64,000 bases of DNA from Diplolepis rosae (taxonomy: Eukaryota > Arthropoda > Insecta > Hymenoptera > Diplolepididae), in assembly GCA_030998225.1 (NCBI GenBank), contig JAPYXD010000308.1, positions 692,001-756,000 of the forward strand, written 5' to 3'. This document shows positions 11,035 to 21,727 of this stretch, one piece after another; the stretch's first letter is position 1, and each line of letters starts with the position of its first letter. Below the pieces are notes generated by a model. It did not search any database and was not told the DNA's origin. It saw nothing but the letters and a program-made list of their open reading frames with translations. The translations under genes and the position numbers were made by a program.

Positions 11035-11325
11035 TTGTGATAATAAGATGAAGTACTAACTTGAGACTTCATTAATCTGTAATTTCTACGAAGCATTATA
11101 TAACCATGTGACGTCTTTTTTATAAAAAATTTTTTTTTATAAATTCGAAATCCTCGCAACGAACTGTTTAAGTCTTGATAAGGAATGAAGCTTCATTCGA
11201 AACGTCGACTTGCTCAGGAAATTAATAAATATTCTTTTTCAAAGGAATTTTTGAAACTAAACTTTTGATTTCCTTCTTATAACATCTTAACAAATACCAG
11301 AAAGGCCATTATCTACTTAATCAAC
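11035..11325 (-). repeat. Right inner inverted arm of the ISL2EU element
   Basis: Inverted partner of 6300-6590. On the + strand it reads TTGATAAG, then GAATGAAGCTTCATTC, then GAAACGTCG (11175-11207). This is a hammerhead-like arrangement with a variant first core box. The tail GCTCAGGAAATTAATAAA is of a kind found at Penelope-type ends, so the arms may derive from a captured retroelement piece; that is inference. Confidence 0.75.
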
Positions 11326-11572
11326 GAAAAGAATTTAAGTTTTTTCTCGACTATTTTCGGCAATTTTTGTCGTCGAAGCAATATCCAAAATGTAATCCTT
11401 AAATTTAAAATAAATCAAATTTTTTTTCAGTATTCAATGAATTTTATTCCACAGCTTCAGCAAAAAAGTTCCCGTTGCAGTAACAGAACACTTCTGCCGA
11501 TATGACGAAGTTAACTCTTCTGTCGATACAATAGACATCTTTCGTTGTTTCAACCGTAAATTTCTCTCAGTG

Positions 11573-11684
11573 TACCCTCAATCTGAACTACAATGTTGTT
11601 TCGAATAGCTGGAGCCAGAATGATATCGTCTCTTTTCGAGACTTGTTTTTTCAATTTTTTGAACTTTCTTTTTAACCGTTTCAT
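11573..11684 (-). pseudogene. Open frame interrupted by the ISL2EU insertion (rest at 5880-5938)
   Basis: The minus strand encodes a lysine-rich stretch, KRLKRKFKKLKKQVSKRDD, then IILAPAIRNNIVVQIEG, up to the right TA. Reading on from the left TA at 5938 gives ILKKGLPKDEINSQSRTVS in the same frame if one TA is removed. The pre-insertion sequence was therefore open for about 55 codons. I do not recognise the protein; the basic helix suggests a nucleic-acid binding or coiled segment. A stop lies just upstream of 11684. Confidence 0.4.
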
Positions 11685-12048
11685 TTTGTGAGATAACCCA
11701 TTTTTTTATTTATCCTCCGAATCTGATCTGCGCTTTTATTCCCATATTGATATTTTCCGAACACTTACAATCTTAGTAGTGAACACCTCGGTACGAAAAC
11801 AAAAAATGAGGTATTGGGAAATGACGTCAAGAGGGAAAGCCCAATCTTCCGTTCTAGGTCTGGCTATTTAACTTGTGGCGACGTGGCATAGATTGGGGAG
11901 TACTGCATTTTATCTTGAGGAAGAGGCGCGAGATAAGATTCTTTTTAAGGCAGCGATAAATATACTTTACAATAATTTTGGATGTGGTGATAGTTTTGTC
12001 ATTCTATTTTTTAACGTGTGTCAGGTAGAAGGTCAATAATTTATTAAA

Positions 12049-13098
12049 ATGTCTTCAATTTCAATCGAAAATCGCATGAAAATAATTTAAATCCACTTCG
12101 AAAATAGCGGATCTATAAAAACTACGCATCGAAAAATTTGAGATATTTTCGGTTGTTATAATCGTCTTTTTGAGACCACTATTAAGAATTTGGTGGATAA
12201 ATTTGAGTCTGCTGGTCCGGTTGTAACATAGATGTTACGGTCAGGTGGGGACAGAGCGCGCGAGGCTGCAGGGGATGCCCCTGGGCCCGAGGGAGGACGA
12301 GATCCACCGAGAAACCTCGAAGGGACGAGTCTTCGCCGTACGTTGTCGTCTGTCTTCGAGTTGAATCTATCGTCGCTGGCTTGTGAGTTTGCTGACCCGT
12401 TTTTTGGTCGTATCACTTTTCCGTCATTCGCGTCAAATCAAGAGTGCTTTTCTCCGTGATTGGTTTTCGGCCGTCACGTGTATCATACTAGTTATAAGGA
12501 CAATAAAGTGTTTTTACAGGTTTTAAGGGCCTGTGTCAAGTATTTTCCCCCCTAACTCTCGGCATCCTTTTCCCCATTTCCCTCCCTTGGATAACAACCT
12601 CGTTATACGGCATATAACATACCGACACGTGTTGGTCTGGGTCGTGCAGCCGAAAATATTGCTGCTCTGAGTGAAAGTGTTCAGTAGGTGCAAGATTGTC
12701 GCATTTGGGCTTCAGGAAATCCAAGAGTGATTGTATTTTTTTAGAAAATGAGGCTGGAAACACTTATTGTCAATAGATTATGTTATCGGAACATTTTGAC
12801 AGTTTTTTTGTCCTATTATTGATAAAGAAATTTCCTGATTAAATAATTTCCCGTAACTCTGTAGTCAATCAGCTGCTTAGATCGTGTGATTTAACGCCGT
12901 TAGACTATTTCTTGTGGGGTTATGTGAAATATCAAGTCTATACAGATGATTCAGAATCCATTTAAGCTTTGAAAACTAACATCTGGCACGCAAATGGCGA
13001 CACAGAACCGTAATTATGCAAAAAATTAACCTAAAATGTTGACAAAAGAATCGACGTCTGTAAACATTGTCGTGGAAATTTGTCCGACATAATTTTTT
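12049..13098 (+). pseudogene. DD41D-type Tc1/mariner transposase relic, split by an LTR-like insertion
   Basis: The N-terminal DNA-binding region is recognisable (MSSISIENRM, then NLVDKFESAGPV) but carries stops. The reading resumes after the insertion near 12615 with GLGRAAENIAALSESVQ, a conserved linker of this family. The catalytic core is largely deleted. The C-terminal signature RSCDLTPLDYFLWGYVKYQV follows at about 12870-12940, containing the last catalytic Asp. The same family appears at 33910, 54059, 56770 and 62581. No clear TIR was found. Confidence 0.65.
12233..12596. mobile_element. Probable solo LTR of a gypsy-type retrotransposon
   Basis: This is a GC-rich block in AT-rich DNA. 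It begins TGTTACGG, ends GGATAACA, and carries an AATAAA at 12502-12507 after a TATAAGG-like stretch, as LTRs do. It interrupts the DD41D relic between the FESAGPV and GLGRAAENI coding stretches. A target duplication could not be fixed, and an alternative start (TGTAACA, 12222) and end (12619) exist. Short open frames within it are by-products of high GC. Confidence 0.5.
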
Positions 13099-13339
13099 TT
13101 TATAAATTGTAAACTATCTATATTATACATTTATAAGAAAATACAGAACTCCCCTCCAAAATATGTGTTTTATTCAAAATTAAAAATTAAAGCCCCTGTT
13201 AAAAAGTCCTGTGCCATGATTCTAGATCTAGTCTTTCTCTTTTATGAAAATAAACATAAAGCATATTGTTTCTGATCCAAAAACATTACATTCTAGCGGG
13301 ATGGGTTACCAAGAGGCCCTCCAGCATTTAGTTTCTAGA

Positions 13340-13500
13340 CTCGAGCAAGAGGCGACGGTAGGTTGGATTTTTGGATGTGATGGAGGCGGTTAGCTGATTA
13401 TATCAGGTTGGTAAGGCCTGATGATTTATTTTTATCTGTGGGTACGTTGTAACTCGTCAGGTCTATAGGCCCTGGGTTTTTCACAAAGATAATAAAACAC
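13340..13500 (+). repeat. Dispersed repeat shared with 61645-61770 (inverted), LTR-like
   Basis: From CTCGAGCAAGAGGCGACGG onward the sequence matches the reverse complement of 61645-61770. Shared words include GGAGGCGGTTAGCTGAT, ATCAGGTTGGTAAGGCCTGAT and TCAGGTCTATAGGCCC versus TTAGGTCTATGTGCCC. The other copy starts TGTTACGTCTCGAGC, an LTR-like start. The present copy ends near AATAAAACACTG. Confidence 0.6.
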
Positions 13501-13610
13501 TGAATTAAATAACATAGTATATACACAAATAATATAAAATATTAAACAATAAATAATTCAAATTTAGTATGAGTTTCTTATATGGAACGATACTTATGTA
13601 TGAACTTACT

Positions 13611-13789
13611 TGTCTCCATCTTAAATTAGAAAGAAAAAGAGAGAATTGTCGTTTGTTACTCCAATATTTGCAAGCCAGCGGCACAAAGTCTTGCAGGATA
13701 GTTTGGTTTTGTTTGAGTCTTCGTGAGGTAGCAAAACAACGATAAATTTCGCAGGAGGTATTGAAGTGTAAAGGATGCAAGTCCACCAA
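13611..13789 (-). CDS. Candidate internal exon, unidentified
   Basis: On the minus strand a 179-nt block is bounded by an acceptor (ATATCAG|TTGG) and a donor (ACAA|GTAAGT). It is open throughout, reading VDLHPLHFNTSCEIYRC, then FVPLACKYWSN, then SLFLSNLRWRQ. I recognise no domain. No neighbouring exon was found, so it could be a transposon fragment or chance. Confidence 0.25.
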
Positions 13790-13799
13790 CTGATATGAT

Positions 13800-14376
13800 C
13801 AGTTATCTGCTTATCTCAGTTATCTGAATCCGACATGCACTTTTTAAAAGATACGTTAGTTCGTCCTGATTTCGGTATTGAATCACTAAATGTAACTGTG
13901 TAGTTACATTCAAGTCAGTTACATTCTATAAAGTTGAAACTACGTGCTTTTTTTCTTGTAAAGGTAAAAAGGTGAGTGCTTTGAGAGCCTGCAGAATTCA
14001 TTTTCAATGTATATAGTTCGTCAGTTAGAATCTATATTCTTTTTTTAAGCACCTTTAATTAGTCGAATGCAATGTAGAGTGTCTTTACAACCGCATTTTC
14101 TATGTATTTTTGTTTATTACCTTTAATTAGCATACATCTTTTTCTTAAGTCATTTTTAGTGTTACCGTGTACTTAATTTTATATTGCAGTCAATAATATT
14201 GGAATTGCTGGTATCGGTTGATGTATTGAGATCGTATTATTAATACTATCTCAATAATATTGGGAATATATTGTTTTATACTCCGGCTGTCATCCCTTCA
14301 TTTCTTTAATTTTATTAAACCTTCATTTTAGTTATGTAATAAAATTTTACACAGTGATGCCTGATAAGTCAATATA
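13800..14376. other. No gene recognised
   Basis: AT-rich DNA up to the TA target of the mariner element. No convincing frame or repeat was seen. Confidence 0.4.
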
Positions 14377-15642
14377 CGAGGTCTGTCCGGAAAGTATGGG
14401 GCCTACTTTTATATCTCCGCGCTGGCGTTATTCTTCATCATCGGGCGGGTGGCATTCTTCAAAGTAATCCCCACTTGATTGAATAACACGGTTCCAGCGA
14501 TGTTTCCACTTCTCAAAACAGTCTTGGAACTTACTTTTAGGGATGACCTTGAGTACGCTCGTCGCATCATTTTCAACCGTCGTTTTGTCATCGAATCGCT
14601 GTCTTTTGAGTGGTTTTTTGAGTTTTGGAAACAGCTAAAAGTCACAGGGGGCTATCTCGGGACTTTACGGAGGTATTCGAAGCAATGCGATACTGTGTTT
14701 ACTCAGAAACTGCTGCGCAAGATTCGATGAATGCGCTGGCGCATTATCGTGATGGAGAAGCCCGTCACCACTTGACCAAAAGTGCGGGCGTTTTCTTCTC
14801 ACTGCTTCAGGCAAACGTTTCAAAATTTGAACGTAATATTCTTTATTGATTGCCTGACCTGTCGGTGCATATTCGTGGTGCACAACACCTTCATAATCGA
14901 AAAACACAATCAACATTGACTTCACATTGCTTCGACATTGACGTGCCATAAACCCATGATTCATCACCAGTAATAACCTTTTTAAGCACAGTATCATCGT
15001 TATTGACCATTTCTAAGTTGTCCTGAGCGATTTCTAAGGAAAGCTTTTTTTGCTCTGCACTGAGCAATTTCGGAATGAACTTCGCACACACGTGTGTCAT
15101 TTGTAAATTTGGGGTTAAAATTTCCCAAATTATAGTTTTTGGTATTCCAAGGTCTTCTTCTAGTTCCCGCACAGTCATACGACGATCTTGTTCGATCGCA
15201 AGTCGCACCCGCTCAATATTATCCAATGTTTTTGTCGTCGAAGGTCGGCCAAAACGAGAATCACTATCAACAGAATTGCGGCCTCCTTTGAAACGATTAA
15301 ACCACTCTTTTATTCGTGTTTTGCTCATAAACTCATTCTCAAAGGCCTTTTGCATCATCTGAATAGTTTCCGAACTCGTTTTTCCGAGTTGGAAACAAAA
15401 TGTGATGCAAATTCGTTGATCTTGTTTTTCAGTCATTTTTAACAATCACAAAATCCGCCAAACTCAAAAATAGCTTTGTGAAGAAAGACACGCTGCGCAT
15501 GAACTATACGTCCGGCCGATGTTAGCAAGAAACCGATAGGTTCGTGAGGCTTTACTGTTGACGTTCATGCCCCGCAGAGGTCGCTCGAACACTATGGCGC
15601 GGAGATATAAAGGTAGGCCCGATACTTTCCGGTCAGACCTCG
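14377..15642 (-). mobile_element. mariner element with intact TIRs and TA duplication
   Basis: The ends are CGAGGTCTGTCCGGAAAGTA and, in reverse complement, CGAGGTCTGACCGGAAAGTA. Both are followed by matching TATATCTCCGCGC sequence. TA flanks both sides (14375-14376, 15643-15644). The length of 1266 bp is typical for mariner. The transposase is on the minus strand and broken. Confidence 0.9.
14409..15445 (-). pseudogene. mariner transposase, frameshifted
   Basis: The first frame begins MLKMTEKQDQRICITFCF and contains the mariner HTH domain (KTRIKEWFNRFKGGRNSV) and the WVPRLL-equivalent FIPKLLSAEQK. The first catalytic Asp is in ITGDESWVYG. A short deletion and frameshift near 14900-14990 move the reading to a second frame with LIVFFDYEGVVHHEYAP and the second Asp in LHHDNAPAH. 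A stop follows. Further stops break the last segment (PEIAPCDF, third Asp, DD34D type), which ends near 14409. All three catalytic residues are visible, but at least one frameshift and two stops make it non-functional. Confidence 0.9.
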
Positions 15643-15644
15643 TA

Positions 15645-16192
15645 TTGTTACATTATCGTTAATTTCAAATGTTCAACTCATCGGGTCCTTTTTTCTACCG
15701 TACGATTTTAAATCATCCTCTTTTTTACCTGTTACTGACGAAAACTAACTCAACCATACACTTCTGGAAAAAGTTTGCCTATGGGATTTTCATGTTACCT
15801 AGTATTCCATCTAAATCGGAAACGAACTTGGTATTATCCATCCGTATAGAGGTAACCTAAGTCAGCAGGAGTTTTTTGTTAAATGGTCGGATATAGTAAT
15901 TTAAAAATCAGAAATTTTTTATTTTTCATTAGCAATTTGAAAATGATAAATTCTCAATCTACAAAATCTGACGATTATGAGTATATACATTTCATTTCAA
16001 AAAGTAAAAAATTAAAAAAATTGTTTTGAAAATAAATTAACAGTTTGAATCGAACGACAAAGTGATATTCGTTTGCAGGGTTATAAAAATCTGCGTTGCG
16101 GTTCAATTAGTAAATTCAAATATTTGAAAATTAGAAATTATTAAGAAGAAAACATTTTCGTGAAATTGATAATATTATTAATTATTTATATA
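15645..16192. other. No gene recognised
   Basis: AT-rich DNA. A 63-codon frame at 15669 lacks any supporting feature. Confidence 0.4.
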
Positions 16193-16443
16193 TGTGACGT
16201 GCCACAAAAAAAATGTGCTTAGGCTGCACAGCAGAATTTTTCAGGAGACGCGGTAAAAGTTCAAGCTCGCCTCAAAGAGTCTATTAAATAGCCAACTTTC
16301 GGGCTTAATTGTAATAAAAGTATACGCGTTAGAATTTTGCTAATTTTTCCAATAGATAAAGCAACTCTTAAACTATTGGAAACACCAATGATCTCGAAAT
16401 CGGTTTTTTCAGCCTAAGCCCCATTTCTTCGTGGCACGTCACA
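16193..16443. mobile_element. 251-bp MITE with TGTGACGTGCCAC ends and TA flanks
   Basis: The left end TGTGACGTGCCAC...GCTTAGGCTG is answered by CAGCCTAAGC...GTGGCACGTCACA at the right. TA flanks each side (16191-16192, 16444-16445). It has no coding capacity. TA flanks fit the Tc1/mariner superfamily. Confidence 0.75.
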
Positions 16444-16445
16444 TA

Positions 16446-18139
16446 TCAAGAAATATATATTATGTTAAAAATTTTGAATATATAATATATAATCCCAAAA
16501 ACGTCTCCAAAAATCGGATATTAAGAATCCCCAGGGTGTAGAGAGAAAAAATAATTGAAAACTAATTTTTTTTTTTCATGAAAAAGTTAGCTTAAAATTA
16601 GCTTGTTTAAAATTTCTGAAACTGAATAATACAAGTTGTTTCACTAGGAATGTATTTTTTTGCTCTAAGCTTGATGAATTAAAAGGATAAAAAATCATGT
16701 AGGCAGTGATTGCGCAAAGGAATATTGTCTTTCGGTATACAAGTATTCGTTACATATGAAAGGCCAGTGGTCAAAAGGGGAAAATAAAATTTTGAAAACT
16801 TTTCAGGAGAGCGAAAAAACTTTCGCATTTTTTAAGTGATGAAAATTTTTGAATGAAATTTGAAAGATCTGCAGTGGTATACCTGAGACACATTATTAAA
16901 TTTTCAGATCATTCCGAATTAATCCAGAGAACCTGTGGGCCATTAAACTATTCGGGGAGCTATCAGGAGATGGTGCTGCCAGCCAAAAGAGGATATCGAG
17001 TAGATCGCGAATACATTCTCTTTTTACTTACAATGTGACATGTTTGAGAACATGTCTGCTACTATATTGACCCAAAATTCACAGAATTTTTATTCGTTTT
17101 TTGTTATTTTGGCATCGGGTCAGTTTATTTGTATTTTACCCGATTAACGTTATCAATGTTGAGTATAAAAAACCGCAAAAAAGGGGGAAAGGCAAACGTT
17201 TCGTCCACATATGGGGGCCCTATTCAGTGCCACAAATTAAAAGATTAATTTGAAATTTCTGTATAAGATTAAAATATAGGAAATAATTGAAATAAGGAAA
17301 ATCATAAAACTCTAAAACTTATCTCATAGCTTGCAATTCAAAATGAAAAAGTCCAGTATGCCAACACGGTTTGGAAAAATATGTAGAAATCACTTCATAT
17401 AAACAACCGGATAAATAATCAGAACTTAGAAATTTTCAATCGTCTAGCCGGGGGAAAAAAGTGCTTAATTGGTTATTAATAACAAACCCGAATAATTTTT
17501 AATTTTAAAACTTTTCTTGAGGACTACGTTACCAGAGTCTCTCAACGACCGAGCTAAACTGTTTTAAAAACCGACTCGGGACATGCGACTTTGCTGACCG
17601 AAATTTTTTTTTAAATACTATCCTGAGGTTCTTTTCCTCCTTAAAGAAGATTATTGTCCTATACCTAGTTAAGAAATTTGAAATGGTTGTAGTGATTTTT
17701 ACGAGTGGACGAAAGCGTGTATTTTTGAAAAAAAATATTTAGCATATATCAGTTTTACGGACAATCCATTCACGATTGAATTTGCAAGCAAGCTAAACAG
17801 AAATAAAAATTATTAATAATGTCTATATATGTGTGACACTGTATGTTGATACCTTCTTTTGACCGCTAGGCCTTCATATTATAAACTAGAAATATTATGA
17901 TTGATACTACATATTAATAAGTTGTTGCATTACAATCGCGTGGCCTACCAAGCTCCCCCTTCACTTCAGTTATGCCTCCCTAATAGGGAAGAACATATTG
18001 TTCTGAGAGTGGCAAAAATCCTCCAATTCTACAATGATCTGTGTGATTCTTTGGATCATTTTGCCTTCCTTAGCATCCATCTCCCGGCTATCCTTGTATT
18101 GTCTAGCCGTATATTTCTGAACCTGAGGCTCCTCTCATA
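16446..18139. other. No gene recognised
   Basis: AT-rich sequence without supported frames. Small frames at 16853 and 17901 have no motif. PLE copy B ends at about 18140. Confidence 0.4.
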
Positions 18140-18205
18140 CGATCTTGTTAATAATAAGCTTTAGGGTCCAGAAATAATAACTCAGAAGGTTACATACTTT
18201 CAAAC

Positions 18206-18234
18206 GTTTCGACTCTGATCACAGTCCTCATCAG
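18206..18234 (-). ncRNA. Hammerhead-ribozyme-like motif in PLE copy B
   Basis: Read on the minus strand: CTGATGA, then GGACT...AGAGTC, then GAAACG. The stem II strands differ from copy A in several bases, while CTGATGA and GAAAC are unchanged. That pattern suggests selection on the core at the time of activity. Helix I pairing was not established by eye. Confidence 0.45.
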
Positions 18235-18271
18235 TGATCTTTATTTCTAAAATATCAAAATATTGAATAAA

Positions 18272-18522
18272 ATATTTAAAGAATTTGAAAATCTTTCTGT
18301 GGAAAAAATGACGCTTTCGACTGCGCTGGGATTCGAGCCCAGGTCTTTCGTTTGCCGGTCGACTGCTCTAACCACTGAGCTACACAGGCGTCCGACATCT
18401 CCTTCTCCACAGGAAGATCTCCTTATATCGCCTAGTGGCTCAGCGAAAGACCTGGGCTCGAATCCCAGCGCAGTCGAAAGCGTCATTTTTTCCACAGAAA
18501 GATTTTCAAATTCTTTAAATAT
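18272..18522. mobile_element. Foldback element whose arms contain tRNA-like sequence
   Basis: The arms 18272-18350 and 18444-18522 are near-perfect inverted copies, beginning ATATTTAAAGAATTTGAAAA. Each arm contains a pol III B-box-like GGGCTCGAATCCC. It is inserted in PLE copy B beside the hammerhead-like block. The flanks TTGAATAAA and TTGAATTTA may be a decayed target duplication. A diverged relative is at 22866-23000. Confidence 0.7.
18311..18390 (-). ncRNA. tRNA-related sequence (SINE-like head), not a functional tRNA
   Basis: The minus strand reads TGTAGCTCAGTGGTTAGAGC (A box) and about 30 bases later TGGGCTCGAATCCCAG (B box and T arm). The acceptor stem does not close and the anticodon arm is irregular, so this is a tRNA-derived promoter remnant and not a tRNA gene. 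It forms one arm of the foldback element. Confidence 0.6.
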
Positions 18523-18529
18523 TGAATTT

Positions 18530-21009
18530 ATTTGCATTATTTGCGATATAAGAGTTTGAAATTGTCTGCGAGGACACCTGTCGACAACGTATCCTATCTG
18601 ATACGCGACTAGTGATCCTCCGATAATGTAGGCGGTGACAAAAATTTCAAACTCAACTAATTAATTGAATAAAATATTGTACATATGAGCTCTATTTTGG
18701 AGTAAACTTTGGCAATGTGAAAAATGTAAAAAACCGTGAGAAAATGTACATAAATTGTACAGAAAACATCGATAAATTACCTAAAAACTTCCTTTGGAAT
18801 AACAATAAAATTCTAGTACATAACTTTAAGATACATCAAATAAAAAACTAGTATATATTTGTGTCCAAATGTTACTGAAGATATAGATGCAAGTACATAC
18901 AATATATAGTATAAAATTGCAAAGGATCATTTATGAAAATTAGCTTAGAATTGCTAATATGAATTCTACACTGTTAGAAATTTCTACCTAAATTTTCCGG
19001 AACATGTGACTGGAGTTTTATTCAACTACAGCCTCGCGAAACTAAGATAGAATATCAGAAAATTCAGTTATTTTTTAGTAAATTTATTCACAAAATAAGA
19101 TAAAATACAACAAAAGTCCCAAAATTTAATCAATTACACAAATTTATATTAATTTTACGGATTATAACATTCTGGAAATTGAAATGGCTAGCCAGTCCCT
19201 TTCTGGATAATAGTAGAGGGGGTGGTTCTTTACTAAGGGAAAAGATAATCAAAAGACACTACTATTTACTAAAAATTAAACTAAATGAACAATTCAATGT
19301 TTAATATTTATTCAAAATAACATGAATTCGTTGAATCATAAGTACATTGTTTGATGATGAAATGAGATTACATAATAATTAAGAGGATCTAGAAGGCAAA
19401 TTTATATAATATAAATTTATCGAATGACACAAATAATTTTAGGGAAGAAAGGGAAGAACTAACTCGAATAGTTAGAACCTTTCCGTCCGATATTCAAGAC
19501 TTGGACATTGAAATTCAATTTTAATAATTTGGAATATTGGTTCTTTATGGAATGGATAATTTACAAGATTGTAAATGAGGGACAAAAGGATCTATAATGC
19601 AAAAATTTGAATATTCTTTAAACATACATTTTTAGGATCATAAATATCAACTAATAGTTATTAACCAACATGATTAAATAGAGTCCAATCGAGAAATTTT
19701 GGAATTTATTTGTCGAACTAAGTAATTAATCATAAAGAGACTAAATCCCTAAAATAATCTTTAAAATTAAGAGACTAAATCTCTAAAATAATCTTTAAAA
19801 TTAGGAGACTAAATCTCTACATTACAAATGACTATTTACACAAAAAAAAATAAAAGTTCGGCTAAATTCGATTAAACCTCTCAATTAGACGATGAAATTT
19901 AAATCTTACCGAAGCAGAAAATTGAGGCCTGTTACTGGAACTTAATATTCACTTTTGGCAACAAAAAAAAATGAGTTTCTAATAAGATATTTAATGAAGG
20001 ATTTGAATTCACTGTTCACTCTTTGGAAGCTGCCGACGAAAAGGTGAAGAATTTTCCACTTTATTTATTTGTTTGACGACTAAAGTTATGTATCCACAGG
20101 TTACAGCTGTGCTTTGTTTTCAAATTCTATTGGCTGACATTCGATGCATTCCTATAAATCCAACGACTAATTCAGGGACGTAATTTTGAAGACTATCAAT
20201 CTTCACAAAAGAATTAATTCTGAATTAAATAATTAAATTCTTATTAATTCGGTCCAAACGATGGTAGATTATCATTGCGCTTCTCCAACATCAGCAATCA
20301 AACAGGCTGGCTACCAAAACATCAAGAAAATAATCCGATCGGGTTGGCACGCAGAAACATTAATCTACTGATACGGGCCTGGCTTCCACCGGCAACAGAA
20401 GATTCATAACGTATAGCTTGAATATAATGATAAAACCTTCCAAGGACATGGGATCTTGAATTTCACGCCAGGTGAAGAAGTCATTTTGTACTAAGGAACC
20501 AGCAAATGTACAAATGGCATTTCAAAATTTACCAATTACTCCTTGGGCACGACCAGAAGTAATTCATATCCACACTTGACATAGGTTAGGACAGGATAGC
20601 GGGAATATTCAAATAGAGAAGGAACACAGGGAGCAGGAGAAAATTCATTTTAATATTTTCTAAAGTCACTTCAAATCTTTTCTTATACTTCTTTTTCTTC
20701 CAAATTCAGCCTCGATGTCAGAATTTCATAAAATAAAGAAAATTCAAACGGAATTAGTACTTAAAATTAAAGGGTCTAAAGTATGTCCAAATCTTGAAAT
20801 ACCGTGCAGCTTCCAAAATTTCAAAATGTAATGTCTTTTATATAATAATCAAAATTTCCTATAATCTTTCAATTAGACAGGATAAGAAAATAATTTAATA
20901 ATTAAGAAAACAACTTTTGTGAGTTGCAAAATTATGCAACGTCACAATGTACATGTTTCTCTGGAAATTCTGAAACTTGTAATAGGAATAATTTAACTTT
21001 AATTTTTTT
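18530..21009. other. Inserted DNA inside PLE copy B, largely unidentified
   Basis: Absent from PLE copy A, so it was gained by insertion. A small inverted repeat (GAGTTTGAAATT at 18550, AATTTCAAACTC at 18641) and a 34-bp tandem repeat at 19736-19820 are visible. A less AT-rich stretch lies at 20080-20600. I saw no transposase, reverse transcriptase or tRNA primer site that I could support. Confidence 0.4.
19736..19820. repeat. 34-bp tandem repeat, 2.5 copies
   Basis: The unit AGAGACTAAATCTCTAAAAT plus AATCTTTAAAATTA repeats with one or two changes. The unit contains the short palindrome AGAGA...TCTCT. Confidence 0.85.
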
Positions 21010-21727
21010 TAAATTGTCGAACACTTCCAACAGTGTAGTGTTCAAATATTTTTTTAAATAATAACAACTTCTGATTCAAAAAGTGGAAAAAAAATCATTT
21101 AAAGTTAAAAATTGAAATGTAGCGAATAAAGTAATATAAACGTAAATTATAAATAAATTGCTCATAAGAATGCCAGTGTTCAAATATTAGTTTAATGGAA
21201 AAAAAACACATGTGTTCTGACAAAGAGATATCTAAATTTTTTAATCTCGTGAACATTTGGAATTTGAAAATAAAATGAACTAACCTTATGTAATGTAGTA
21301 TGATATTTTTACAAACTGAGAGATTATAATTCCCTCAGATAATTTCTTAAATTTTTTTCTTTTACGTTTCCTGGCCACCCACATATTTTGACATAACACA
21401 CTGGTCACTATGAAGTTATCTATACAACTAAAGTTTGGCTTTGACTTGAAACTGAAAGTGTGGGATTAAAGTGGATGGTATGCTTTTTCCTATTGTACTT
21501 AGAGTTGAGATTTTAAGGAAAAGAAAAAAAATGGATGGATGTGCTCAAGATGACTGGAGTACTACGACAAAAGGAGGCCATAAAGCGTAATAGGAGTTAT
21601 AATAGTTTGTTTTAGACAGATTTAGAATTTTCTTAGGAAATTTGTGTATGTGTGTATTTTAATGTATGTGTTAAAAGACACAAATTTTTTGGCGAGATTA
21701 CAATTTGTCGTTTAAGAGGGAGGTAAA

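Larger units (their letters stand above)
5939..11572. mobile_element. ISL2EU-type DNA transposon, both ends present
   Basis: The TIRs begin CACTGAGAGAAATTTAC at both ends, flanked by TA (5937-5938, 11573-11574). Inside are two converging genes: a SWIM-YqaJ nuclease on + and a THAP/HTH/DDE transposase on -. That pair, together with a 2-bp duplication, is characteristic of the ISL2EU group related to PIF/Harbinger. Inner arms of 291 bp (6300-6590, 11035-11325) are inverted copies of each other. The element splits a minus-strand open frame whose reading is restored if one TA copy is removed. The transposase is internally deleted, so this copy is probably non-autonomous. Confidence 0.75.

Noticed and set aside
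5939..11572. Classical PIF/Harbinger element with TWA duplication
   Set aside because: The flanks give only TA, the reading frame across the site is restored with a 2-bp duplication, and the SWIM-YqaJ partner fits ISL2EU.
12156..12459. Overlapping frames on both strands in a GC-rich block
   Set aside because: They fall in the LTR-like insertion and reflect composition.
18311..18390. A functional tRNA gene
   Set aside because: A and B boxes are present but the acceptor stem does not close and the anticodon arm is irregular; the sequence is one arm of a foldback repeat.
18247..18559. Overlapping frames on opposite strands with similar peptides
   Set aside because: Both strands read alike because the DNA is an inverted repeat; not genes.
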